From NCBI GenBank assembly GCA_947483075.1, contig CANKLE010000004.1, forward strand, positions 124,001-188,000: DNA of 64,000 nt, given 5' to 3'. This document shows, one piece after another, positions 50,042-59,800 of this stretch. The translations under genes and the position numbers were made by a program. The stretch is from Flavobacteriaceae bacterium. GTDB taxonomy: Bacteria > Bacteroidota > Bacteroidia > Flavobacteriales > Flavobacteriaceae. Under the pieces are notes generated by a model, which saw only the letters and a list, made by a program, of their open reading frames with translations, was not told the origin of the DNA and searched no databases. Position 1 is the first letter of the stretch, and each line of letters starts with the position of its first letter.

Positions 50042-50132
50042 GGTAAAATTTTTAATGATTTTAAATAAACATACAAGCCAACACCCCTAGCGCTAATTTT
50101 TGCTAAAGGTGAAGTCTTATTTAAGCCCGCTA

Positions 50133-50519
50133 TTAAATGAAGGTGGGCGGATGAAAACCTGGCGAAGTGCCTATACTGGTATAAAAATCGAAGTAGGAAT
50201 CGCAAACGGCTAATGAAACCGGAGCGAGTATTGGGTTTGCTTGATCGGCATTAACTTCGAGAAAATAGAGCGTTTCCACTTCTTGTTTGGGCGAGCTTTT
50301 TTTGTTTGAAGATGCAGACTTGTCACCCGCACTTTCGGCTTCAGCCGCTTTGGCCAATTCTTTCATCAAGTGGCATTTTCCGTTACATTTTAGCTTGGGC
50401 TTGGCTTTATTGACGCACAACACCTTAGCAATATGATCGTAATTGACCGCATACTCAACCAGCGGAAAAACCGGTTTGAGAAGGAGAGAAAAAACAACGA
50501 TGAGTACTAATTTATTCAC
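50133..50519 (-). CDS. Small exported Cys-rich protein (CX10CX3CHLM)
   Basis: MNKLVLIVVFSLLLKPVFPLVEYAVNYDHIAKVLCVNKAKPKLKCNGKCHLMKELAKAAEAE; same strand, 91 nt upstream of the beta-barrel gene. Confidence 0.65.
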   Translation of the reverse strand: MNKLVLIVVFSLLLKPVFPLVEYAVNYDHIAKVLCVNKAKPKLKCNGKCHLMKELAKAAEAESAGDKSASSNKKSSPKQEVETLYFLEVNADQANPILAPVSLAVCDSYFDFYTSIGTSPGFHPPTFI

Positions 50520-50563
50520 TGATTTTGAAATCTATCCCTGCAAGAAAAACCTTAGAAACTGGG

Positions 50564-50571
50564 CAAATGTA
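50564..50571 (-). promoter_or_regulatory. -7 box (TACATTTG) upstream of the Cys-rich gene pair
   Basis: CAAATGTA on the plus strand 45 nt upstream of the ATG; -33 spacing not ideal. Confidence 0.4.
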
Positions 50572-50707
50572 GCAAAGAATCAAGTAAATAATAGGGCAAA
50601 AAGAGGATATTTTCGGGAAGAGATGATTTTCAAAAAAGCATGATAATTATCACATTATTAGTGCGTTGATTTTACAACTTTCGTAGCTTTAAATATGCGA
50701 CACTAAA

Positions 50708-52522
50708 ATGACAAACACAACACCCATTCACAGCTTTCACATCCCGGTTATGGGCTTGGCTTACACCATTGACAGCCCCATACGCGTAGCCCATTTTGGT
50801 ATTTCTTCGGTGATTTCGATCACGGACGATGAACTGACCGAAAAAATGCGCGCCTATTATTGTGCCAAATACAATTTGCCTTATACAGAAATCAGCAAAA
50901 AAAACCTCAACCATCGCGCCGAACGCATCACCCAATACCTGAATCTAGTAAATGAGTTGGTGCAACATAATTTTGCGGCATTAAAAGCAGACTTGATCAA
51001 CAGCAAAACGGCTTTGGCAAATTACATCGCCTTACTCCCCTCTTCCTCTGCGATCAAAAAAGCGCTCGAACAATTCAATGCCGAAAATAATCCGAATACG
51101 GATTCAATTGAACGCTATTTGGAGGAGCATCTCATGGCCGGAGACATTGACGTGAACATTATGACCAAAGTAGATAAAGATAATTTTCACGAAAACGAAC
51201 CATTGCCGGTAGCGTTTAATGATGCCCATGCAGCTTTGCGTGGCTTTGCCGAAAGTGAATTGCACTCTTCGGTTGTTTTATCGGCCGGAATGAATCCGAG
51301 GTTATACAGTTATTTCGAAAACTTTCCCGATTTTTTTCCAGACGAAAATGGTAATTTAAAAAAGAAAATTATCCTGAAAGTAAGTGATTTCAGATCGGCA
51401 ATGATACAAGGAAATTTCTTGGCTAAAAAAGGACTTTGGGTGTCCGAATACCGAATTGAATCAGGGTTGAATTGCGGCGGACATGCCTTTGCAACCGAAG
51501 GTTTTTTATTAGGGCCCATCTTGGAAGAATTTAAAACCAAAAAAACACAACTCATAAATTCAGCTTATGAACTAATGAGTAAAGCATTGGCACAAAAAAA
51601 TATTCCTTTACCGGCTGGACCATTGGCGTTAAAAATTACGGCACAAGGTGGCGTGGGAACGGCAGAAGAACACCATTTTTTATTAGAGGAATACCAATTG
51701 GATTCGATTGGTTGGGGTTCGCCTTTTTTATTGGTCCCCGAAGCAACTCTGGTAGACAAAGACACCCGAGAATTATTAATTCGAGCCAAAAAAGACGATT
51801 TCTTTTTGAGCAACATTTCGCCTTTGGGTATCCCGTTTAATACCATAAAAGGAAGCAGCAACGAATTTTGGAAGCAAAAACGCATTGCCGATCATAAAGC
51901 AGGCAGCTCATGTCCCAAAAAATTATTGGCGTTGAGCAAAGAATTTGACCCCAAAGGCACCTGCACCGCATCGAAAAAATACCAAGACATGCAATTGGAA
52001 CTGTTGGAAAAGCAAAAAGACACGCTTTCAGACCAAAACTATTTTTTACAACAAAATAAAATCACAGAGAAATCATGTTTGTGTGTTGGATTAGTCAATT
52101 CGGCCTACATAGATTGTGCTATTCCGTTAAAAGGACAGCAGCAAGGCGTGGTAATTTGCCCAGGACCAAACTTGGCTTATTTTGACAAAGAAGTGTCATT
52201 GCAAACCATGGTGCAATTTATTTATGGTAAATTGAATATTTTAAGTAAAACAGAACGGCCGCATGTTTTTATAAACGAACTAAGTCTATATGTAGATTAC
52301 CTTAAAAAAGAACTGACTACGTATACCGCTGAAGTATCGACAGCGCAGTTCAAAAAATGGACGAATTTTAAAGCAAATTTGCAAGAAGGGATTTCCTATT
52401 ATGAGCAATTATTTGCAGCCGGCCACTATTTTAAAGAAAGTAAAGCGCAATTAATAGCCCAATTAAACCAATTTGAATCGGAAATACAAAATTTAGCCAT
52501 CCCAACAGCTGTGCTAACTTAA
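50708..52522 (+). CDS. Conserved-looking protein of unknown function (604 aa); possibly TIM-barrel/flavoenzyme-like
   Basis: Long single ORF with motifs GLNCGGHAFATEGFLLGPILEEF, ALKITAQGGVGTAEEHHFLLEEYQLDSIGWGSPFLLVPEATLVD, and several Cys; family not recognised with confidence. Confidence 0.6.
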   Translation: MTNTTPIHSFHIPVMGLAYTIDSPIRVAHFGISSVISITDDELTEKMRAYYCAKYNLPYTEISKKNLNHRAERITQYLNLVNELVQHNFAALKADLINSKTALANYIALLPSSSAIKKALEQFNAENNPNTDSIERYLEEHLMAGDIDVNIMTKVDKDNFHENEPLPVAFNDAHAALRGFAESELHSSVVLSAGMNPRLYSYFENFPDFFPDENGNLKKKIILKVSDFRSAMIQGNFLAKKGLWVSEYRIESGLNCGGHAFATEGFLLGPILEEFKTKKTQLINSAYELMSKALAQKNIPLPAGPLALKITAQGGVGTAEEHHFLLEEYQLDSIGWGSPFLLVPEATLVDKDTRELLIRAKKDDFFLSNISPLGIPFNTIKGSSNEFWKQKRIADHKAGSSCPKKLLALSKEFDPKGTCTASKKYQDMQLELLEKQKDTLSDQNYFLQQNKITEKSCLCVGLVNSAYIDCAIPLKGQQQGVVICPGPNLAYFDKEVSLQTMVQFIYGKLNILSKTERPHVFINELSLYVDYLKKELTTYTAEVSTAQFKKWTNFKANLQEGISYYEQLFAAGHYFKESKAQLIAQLNQFESEIQNLAIPTAVLT

Positions 52523-52592
52523 AATAAAGTTAAAGACAGATTAAACCTATTTGACATTTATCGTTCCTAGAAAAAATCTATATATTTACCAG

Positions 52593-53018
52593 ATGAAAAA
52601 GACACTTTTAATCGCACTTTTATTGTTCTCCTTGGGAACATTTGCACAAGAAAAAAGAAAAAAAGGCAACAGCCTTCCGCCAGAAAAAAAAGTAGAATTG
52701 CAGGTTGCTCGCATGAAAATCGAATTGGATTTGAACGAGCAGCAGACCAATGAAATTCAGAAAATCTTGGCCGACCGTCAGCAAAAAAGAGCAAAAATTC
52801 GTGCAGAATTTGAAGACCGCAAGGACAGTTTGCAAAAACCAAGCTCAGAACAGCGCGAGCAAATGAAAAAAAATAGGGATCAGGAAGTAAAAGCATTCGA
52901 AGAGCAACTCCATAAAATACTGAGCGCTTCGCAATATGAAACCTGGCAAAAACGCAAACAAGAACGGGAGAATAAAAGAAAAGAGCGCAAAGAAAAAAAA
53001 GCTGATCGCGAAAATTAA
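52593..53018 (+). CDS. Small exported highly charged protein (Spy/CpxP-like helical)
   Basis: Signal peptide MKKTLLIALLLFSLGTFAQ, then helical KIELDLNEQQTNEIQKILADRQQKRAKIRAEF. Start at 52593 is preferred. Confidence 0.6.
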   Translation: MKKTLLIALLLFSLGTFAQEKRKKGNSLPPEKKVELQVARMKIELDLNEQQTNEIQKILADRQQKRAKIRAEFEDRKDSLQKPSSEQREQMKKNRDQEVKAFEEQLHKILSASQYETWQKRKQERENKRKERKEKKADREN

Positions 53019-53096
53019 TTGAATTCGAAAAATTTATTTTGTCACTTCAAAAAAAATCTAGTAGATTTGGGCTTCAAACAAACTAATTTAGATCTT

Positions 53097-53450
53097 ATGA
53101 AAAAATTAATTCTTGCTTTTGTTGTTTTGTTTTCAATATCAGTAAATGCACAAAATAAAGAAGCTGCCAAAACTGCTGTAGCTGCAGAACAAAGTCTTTC
53201 AAATGAGCAAAAAGCCATCAATGATGTAACTGCATTTATTTCTGTTATTAATGTAGACGCTACTTTAAAAACAGATTTGTATACCTTGATGATGATGAAA
53301 TACGAAGCAATAGCAAACACAAAATCTACCAAAACAGAACGTGAAGCTTCTTTAAAAGGAATTGAGCACAAATTACTTTCTGGTTTGAACGAAGCACAAA
53401 GAAAACAATTGACTAGCAACAGCGAATTGTTTCAACGCATGACACACTAG
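53097..53450 (+). CDS. Small exported helical protein of unknown function
   Basis: MKKLILAFVVLFSISVNAQNKEAAKTAVAAEQSLSNEQKAINDVTAFI. Start at 53097 is preferred over TTG 53019. Confidence 0.6.
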   Translation: MKKLILAFVVLFSISVNAQNKEAAKTAVAAEQSLSNEQKAINDVTAFISVINVDATLKTDLYTLMMMKYEAIANTKSTKTEREASLKGIEHKLLSGLNEAQRKQLTSNSELFQRMTH

Positions 53451-53465
53451 AAATAAATTGACATA

Positions 53466-53497
53466 AAAAAAGGAGCTCCTCATAGGGCTCCTTTTTT
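53466..53497. terminator. Bidirectional terminator before hemL
   Basis: AAAAAAGGAGC ... GCTCCTTTTTT. Confidence 0.85.
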
Positions 53498-53501
53498 ATT
53501 T

Positions 53502-54788
53502 TTATAAGGTTTGGGCTACTTTATTTACTATGGCAATTGTTCGATCTAAATCTTCATACGTGAGTGCATCGGTGATAAACCAAGTTTCATAGGCCGAAGG
53601 AGCGATATAAATTCCTGCTTGTAAAAGCCCGTGAAAAAATTGTTTGAAACGCGGTGTATCTCCTTTTGCGGCAGAAGCAAAATCTACTACTGGTGCCGAA
53701 TCAAAGTGCACTGAAATCATAGACCCTACTCTGTTGATTGTGAATTCAATGTGATTCGCCTGAAGCGCTTGGGTAATCCCCTGTTCTAAATAGGCCGTTT
53801 TTTGATCGAGTCGGGTGAACAACTCAGGATCCGAATTGATGGCTTGCAACATAGCCAAGCCTGCCGCCATGGCCAATGGATTTCCGGACAAGGTTCCGGC
53901 TTGGTAAACCGGGCCCAAAGGCGCCAAATGATTCATGATTTCAGCACGAGCGGCAAAAGCGCCTACCGGTAATCCGCCTCCTATTACTTTTCCGAACGTA
54001 ACAATATCGGCTTTCACCCCATACAATTCCTGCACACCGCCTTTGGCCAATCGGAAGCCCGTCATGACCTCATCAAAAATAAGCAAGGCCTTGTGCTGAT
54101 CACAAAGTGCTCTGAGTCCTTGTAAAAATCCTGCAGCAGGGAGTACACATCCCATATTTCCGGCTACGGGTTCTACTATAATAGCGGCAATTTCATTGGG
54201 ATTGGCTGCAAACAATTGGGCAACTTGTTCTAAGTTGTTGTATTGCGCCAACAAAGTGTCTTGCGCAGTTCCTGGGGTAACTCCCGGGCTGTTTGGCGAA
54301 CCAAAAGTAACTGCTCCACTGCCGGCTTGTATTAAAAACGAATCGGAATGTCCGTGGTAACAACCGGCAAATTTGATGATTTTATTTCGGGAAGTAAATC
54401 CTCTGGCCAATCGAATGGCACTCATGCAAGCTTCGGTCCCCGAATTGACAAAACGAATTTTATCAATATTGGGCACCATGGCCACCGCCAATTTTGCAAT
54501 CTCGGTTTCTAGGGCGGTAGGCGTTCCAAATGAAGTTCCCAAAGCAGCACGCTGTGTTACGGCATCTACAACTGGTTGATAAGCATGTCCTAAAATCATT
54601 GGGCCCCACGAATTGATGTAATCAATATAGCGGTTTCCGTCTTCATCATACAAATAAGCTCCTTGGGCTTTGGCTATAAATATAGGCGTTCCACCCACAG
54701 ATTTAAAGGCGCGTACAGGTGAATTTACTCCTCCGGGAATAACTTGTTCGGCTTCGGCGAATAATTGACTGCTTCGTTGGTATAACAT
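53502..54788 (-). CDS. hemL: Glutamate-1-semialdehyde 2,1-aminomutase
   Basis: [85 protein letters not shown]. Confidence 0.97.
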   Translation of the reverse strand: MLYQRSSQLFAEAEQVIPGGVNSPVRAFKSVGGTPIFIAKAQGAYLYDEDGNRYIDYINSWGPMILGHAYQPVVDAVTQRAALGTSFGTPTALETEIAKLAVAMVPNIDKIRFVNSGTEACMSAIRLARGFTSRNKIIKFAGCYHGHSDSFLIQAGSGAVTFGSPNSPGVTPGTAQDTLLAQYNNLEQVAQLFAANPNEIAAIIVEPVAGNMGCVLPAAGFLQGLRALCDQHKALLIFDEVMTGFRLAKGGVQELYGVKADIVTFGKVIGGGLPVGAFAARAEIMNHLAPLGPVYQAGTLSGNPLAMAAGLAMLQAINSDPELFTRLDQKTAYLEQGITQALQANHIEFTINRVGSMISVHFDSAPVVDFASAAKGDTPRFKQFFHGLLQAGIYIAPSAYETWFITDALTYEDLDRTIAIVNKVAQTL

Positions 54789-54792
54789 AATT

Positions 54793-55788
54793 TTATTGAA
54801 TTATTAAGTTTTGTCCGATAGAAAGGGTGTTGTCTGGAAGACCATTTTTGGCGCGCAACTCATCTACACTCAAATTAAATTTTTTAGAAATAGAATACAA
54901 GGTATCTCCCGGCATCACCGTATAGTTTGAAGCTATTTCGGCAGAAGTGGCAGGAGCAGTAGAAGAAGCAGAAGTTGTACTGGCAACAGCAGCTGCAGGC
55001 ACAAATTCGTATCCCAAAACCTCGGCATCGTATTTTTGCAATTGGTAGCGTTCGATAATGCCAATTAATTTTTCAGGATACTTGGGATCAGTGGCATAGC
55101 CTGCGGCTTTTAATCCACTGGCCCACTGTTTGTAATCGTTTTTATCTAATGAAAACAAACCGCTGTAACGCGATCGCGAAGTTAAAAACAGAGCGTGATC
55201 TTGGTAGGATTCGCTAGCTTGTTCGTACTTGCGAAAGCACTCTTGGGCTGCATCATCGTCATATTTTACGCTAGGTCCTGTCCATTCTTTGTGGCATTTA
55301 ATCCCAAAATGATTATTCGCCAAAACACTAAGAGGTCCGGTTCCTGCGCCTGATTCTAAGATGCCTTGACCTAAAATAATACTGGCTGGAATCCCGTATT
55401 GCTTCATGTTGTTTTTGGCAATTTCATCGTATAGATCAATATAGGCCAACACCATTTCGGTAGTTACTTTTACTTGAGTGGTAGCGGCTAGGATTTCGGT
55501 TCGAGAAACAACTGTAGAATTATCGTTAGATTTTTCGGGTTCGATAGCCGCTTCGTATTTTTTTTCGATTTGTTCCGGACTAGTCGATGGAATTTTGGCG
55601 GTGTTGTTTTTTTTGACCACCGGATTTAGAGTGCCAGACTTGCCTGTTGGTTTCTTAGAGGGCATTGGTTTTTTGGGATGAATCACTACTCGTTTGGCAA
55701 CTGGTAGGGTAACCTGAACAATCGATCTACTTGAGCCACAACTATAGCACACAAACCCAATAAAAATTAACGCTAAAAATTTATTCAT
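54793..55788 (-). CDS. Lipoprotein glucosaminidase with C-terminal LysM domain
   Basis: Lipobox [44 protein letters not shown]; Lys[43 protein letters not shown]. Confidence 0.9.
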   Translation of the reverse strand: MNKFLALIFIGFVCYSCGSSRSIVQVTLPVAKRVVIHPKKPMPSKKPTGKSGTLNPVVKKNNTAKIPSTSPEQIEKKYEAAIEPEKSNDNSTVVSRTEILAATTQVKVTTEMVLAYIDLYDEIAKNNMKQYGIPASIILGQGILESGAGTGPLSVLANNHFGIKCHKEWTGPSVKYDDDAAQECFRKYEQASESYQDHALFLTSRSRYSGLFSLDKNDYKQWASGLKAAGYATDPKYPEKLIGIIERYQLQKYDAEVLGYEFVPAAAVASTTSASSTAPATSAEIASNYTVMPGDTLYSISKKFNLSVDELRAKNGLPDNTLSIGQNLIIQ

Positions 55789-56677
55789 AGTAATCAAGTT
55801 GAGGTTGATTTTTTTGTTTTAATATCGCATTAATACCGCGTATTCCTTGCAATCCACCCGTGTGTATCAGCAAAATTCTGGAGCCTTTTGGAAAGTACTT
55901 TTTTTGAATTAAATCGAGTACACCAAACACCATTTTACCAGTGTAAATAGGGTCTAAAGGAATTTGATGTTGGGCATTAAAATCGTTCATAAATCGAATC
56001 AATTCAGGGGTGATTTTGCCGTAACCACCAAAATGATAGTCAGTGTTTAACTCCCAGTTTTTATTGTGCGTAAAATTACGAATATCTTCTTGTAAAAAAT
56101 CACCCTTTAAAGCGGGAAATCCAATTATTTTTTGGTGCGGTTGTGCACTATTTATCAAACCCGAAATAGTACCTCCTGTTCCTACTGCGCAGCAGATGAA
56201 GTCATATTGATCTGTCGCTGACAAAATTTCTTCACAGCCTTTTATGGCCAAATCATTGGTTCCGCCTTCGGGCAACAAATAAAAATCACCGTATTTTTTT
56301 TGCCAATGCAAAAGTAGAGCCGAATCGTTTTTTTGGCGGTAGTTTTCCCGGCTGATGAACTCCAATTCCATGCCGCAGTCTCGAGCAAATTTTAAACTGG
56401 GATTCACTTCAATTTGAGTTGCCAATTCTTCGCCTCGAATAAGGCCAACCGTCTCAAAACCAAACTCCTTGCCTGCTGCTGCCACGGCCACAATATGGTT
56501 AGAAAAGGCTCCGCCGAAGGTGAGTAATTTGGTTTTATTTTGGGCTTTGGCTGCAACCAAATTGTATTTTAATTTGCGGAATTTATTGCCCGAAATATGG
56601 GGGTGCAACAAATCATCTCTTTTTATAAAAAGAGAAACCGAGGGAGAGGGTTTGGGCAAGTGTAATTCTTGAATCAA
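55781..56677 (-). CDS. PLP-dependent ACC deaminase/D-cysteine desulfhydrase family protein
   Basis: LFIKRDDLLHPHISGNKFRKLKYNL, LTFGGAFSNHIVAVAAAGKEFG, YDFICCAVGTGGTISGLI. Confidence 0.9.
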   Translation of the reverse strand: MIQELHLPKPSPSVSLFIKRDDLLHPHISGNKFRKLKYNLVAAKAQNKTKLLTFGGAFSNHIVAVAAAGKEFGFETVGLIRGEELATQIEVNPSLKFARDCGMELEFISRENYRQKNDSALLLHWQKKYGDFYLLPEGGTNDLAIKGCEEILSATDQYDFICCAVGTGGTISGLINSAQPHQKIIGFPALKGDFLQEDIRNFTHNKNWELNTDYHFGGYGKITPELIRFMNDFNAQHQIPLDPIYTGKMVFGVLDLIQKKYFPKGSRILLIHTGGLQGIRGINAILKQKNQPQLDYYE

Positions 56678-56829
56678 ATTAAGAAATTGTAATCATTCGT
56701 GGCAATCGTTTAAATAAAAAGCATAAAAAGTTAACTTTGGACGTTTTTTTATGTCGATAATCGATAAAATGCATAAAATTTAAGATCAGTATTTATATTT
56801 ATTCCAAATTAAAAACACCATACGGAGAA

Positions 56830-59800
56830 ATGTTAACTTATTATACCTGCATGCTGAAGCACTCAACCAAAAAATTTAAATTCTTTTTTATATTTTTTTG
56901 TTTGACAAAACTAACACTTCAGGCGCAAACTACCATCATATCTCCTACCGGAAATGGTGGATTTGAATTGGGCAATACCTTTGCCGCTAATGGTTGGAGT
57001 GCAACCACAAGTACCACCACCACCCTGAACCAATGGGTATGTAGTACGGGTGCCTTAGCAGGTTATTCAGGTACTAATGCTGCTTATATCACAAACAATA
57101 CAGTTGGAACACCCCCTCTACATGCTTATACCCTTAATTCAGCTCAAACATCACACATTTACCGCAATATTATCTTTCCTGCTGGAGAAACGATAATTAA
57201 TTTATCCTTCAGTTGGTTATCAAATGGAGACACAAATAAAGACAGGCTTCGAGTTTATATTATCCCAACTACAACTACCCCCGTTTTTGGAACTGTAGTT
57301 GCAACTGGTGGAGCAACTGGTGCAATCCAAGTAGGTTTAACCAATTACAGTGGTCAAAACACCTGGACAAATGCCGCGATAACCCTTCCAACCACCTATG
57401 CGGGGACTACAGCCCGCTTAGTTTTTGAGTGGAGAAATGACGCCAACGGCGGAAATCAACGTCCTGCTGCTATCGACAATATATCGCTAACGTCTATGCC
57501 TGTTTTGGGAGATGATTGTGCCAATGCAATTCCACTTACCGTTAATTCGTTATGCAACTATACTACCTACAACAACACTGGCATGTCTTCAAGTACCACT
57601 ACACCATTGCCAACATGTGCGTTTTATGCCGGAAACGATATGTGGTTCAGCGCCGTGGTTCCTTTTACAGGAATAGTAACTGTTGACACTCAATCGGGTG
57701 GAATTACAGATGGCGGGATGGCCCTGTATAGCGGAACTTGCGGAGCACTCACACTATTGGAATGTAATGACGATGATACCACCAATGCCTTTAGTACTAT
57801 GCCTTACATCACTGCCTCGGGCTTAACTCCGGGTTCTACTGTGTATATTCGATTTTGGGATTACGGTAGTGATAATTTCGGCACCTTTGGCATTTGCGTG
57901 AACTCTCCCACCTGCTTGGTGCCAAACATTGCTTCAACTACCAATATTACAACAAGCTCAGCCACCTTAAATTGGTCGGCATTGGCTGTTGCACCAACTT
58001 TGGGCTATGAATATTATTACAGTACAAGCAGCAGTACCCCAACTGTTTCTGGCACCCTAACTTCATCAACTTCTGTGAATGTAAGTGGTTTAACTGCCGA
58101 CACCACCTATTACGTTTTTGTGCGCAGCAATTGTGGCGGAGGAAATTACAGCGGCTGGTCTGCCTACGATGTCTTTTCAACAGGCTATTGTCCTGCATTA
58201 TCTTCGGCAACTGGCTTTTACATTTCTAATTTTTCAACCACAGGCGGAACTGCCAATATTACAAATAATGGCACTGTTTTATCGGCCGGAGGATTCGGTA
58301 ATTATACCGGATTGGTGGTCAGTCAGCAAAATTTAGGCGCCGTAAATTTCTCGAGCGTCTTTGTGGGGGGGACATTTGGCTTTAACATTTGGGTAGATTG
58401 GAACAATGACATGGATTTTAATGATATTGGCGAATTGGTCTATGCGAGTAATGCCTATGTAACATCCGCAACGGGAACAATCACCGTGCCCGGATCTGCA
58501 GCCACAGGAAACCACCGCATGCGCATACGAGCTAATTATTTAAGCACAAATCCAACCGCTTGTGGAACCATAACCGACGGGGAAACCGAAGATTACACCT
58601 TTACCGTTTTGCCTCCACCCCCTTGTTCGGGCAACCCAAGTTTCATTACAATTAACCTTGTATCACAAACCGCAACAACCATTACTTGGACAGCACCTTC
58701 GCCAGCACCAGCAAATGGATACCAATATTACTTAAGCACTTCGGCTACTTTACCCTCCTCTTCTACTGCACCAACAGGCAGTTTGGCCGCAGGTGTTACC
58801 ACTTTAAATTTAACCGGCTTAATCTCTGCAACGACCTACTACATTTGGATTCGTTCGAATTGTGGTGGTGCATTGGGAGTGGGCGTTTGGGTAGGCGTAA
58901 ATTATTGGACACAACCCAATTGTGCGATAGGACCAGGTACTGGAACCACAAGCTTAAGCTGCCCATCTGTAGTTTCTGGCGGACTGAGTTTGAGTGGAGC
59001 CGATCCAGCTCCTATAGGCTGTACCGCTTCCTCCTGCACCGACTTAGAAGCCACTTTCTTAGACATCAAACAATCTACCACCTATAGTGTTGCCTCTATT
59101 CCTTATGCCCCTCCCTATCAATTTAATTGTTTGCGAAATCCCGTGAGTGTAAATGTGGATGATGTGTGGTCTCCGGTAATTAATTTGCCTTTTAATTTTT
59201 GTTTTTACGGCAACAATTACAACCAATGTATTATTGGTTCAAATGGGGTTGTATCATTTGATGTTATTAATAACGACCCAGAGGGGTACAACACCTGGTC
59301 TTTTGCCAATAACATACCGAATAACACTATGTTTTTGAATACCATTTTTGGCGTATATCAAGACATAGACCCCAGTTTAGGTGGAGAAATAGGTTGGGAA
59401 TTAATTACGCTCAACACAGGTTGTAGAGCATTAGTAGCTTCATGGAATAACATCCCAATGTTCTTTTCAACCTGTAACAGTTCATTATATACCGGCATGA
59501 TAGTACTATACGAAAACACCAACGTGATTGATGTATATGTAAAAACAAAAACGTCCTGCGACACATGGAATGGTGGTAACGCAATTGTGGGACTTCAAAA
59601 CAGTGCGGGCACACAAGCAGTAGTGGCTCCGGGGCGCAATGCTTTAGACACCAACTGGAATGTAACCAACGAAGCCTGGCGATTTACCCCTTCGGGGACT
59701 TCTTTGACTACCTTGGCTTGGTACGAAGGAACCACCGCAACAGGCCCCGTAATAGGAACTTCTAGTGTATTAAATGTATGTCCAACTGCCACCACCAATT

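Noticed and set aside
58686-59087. 133-aa plus-strand ORF inside the large T9SS gene
   Set aside because: Alternate frame of a long, domain-rich ORF; no independent evidence.
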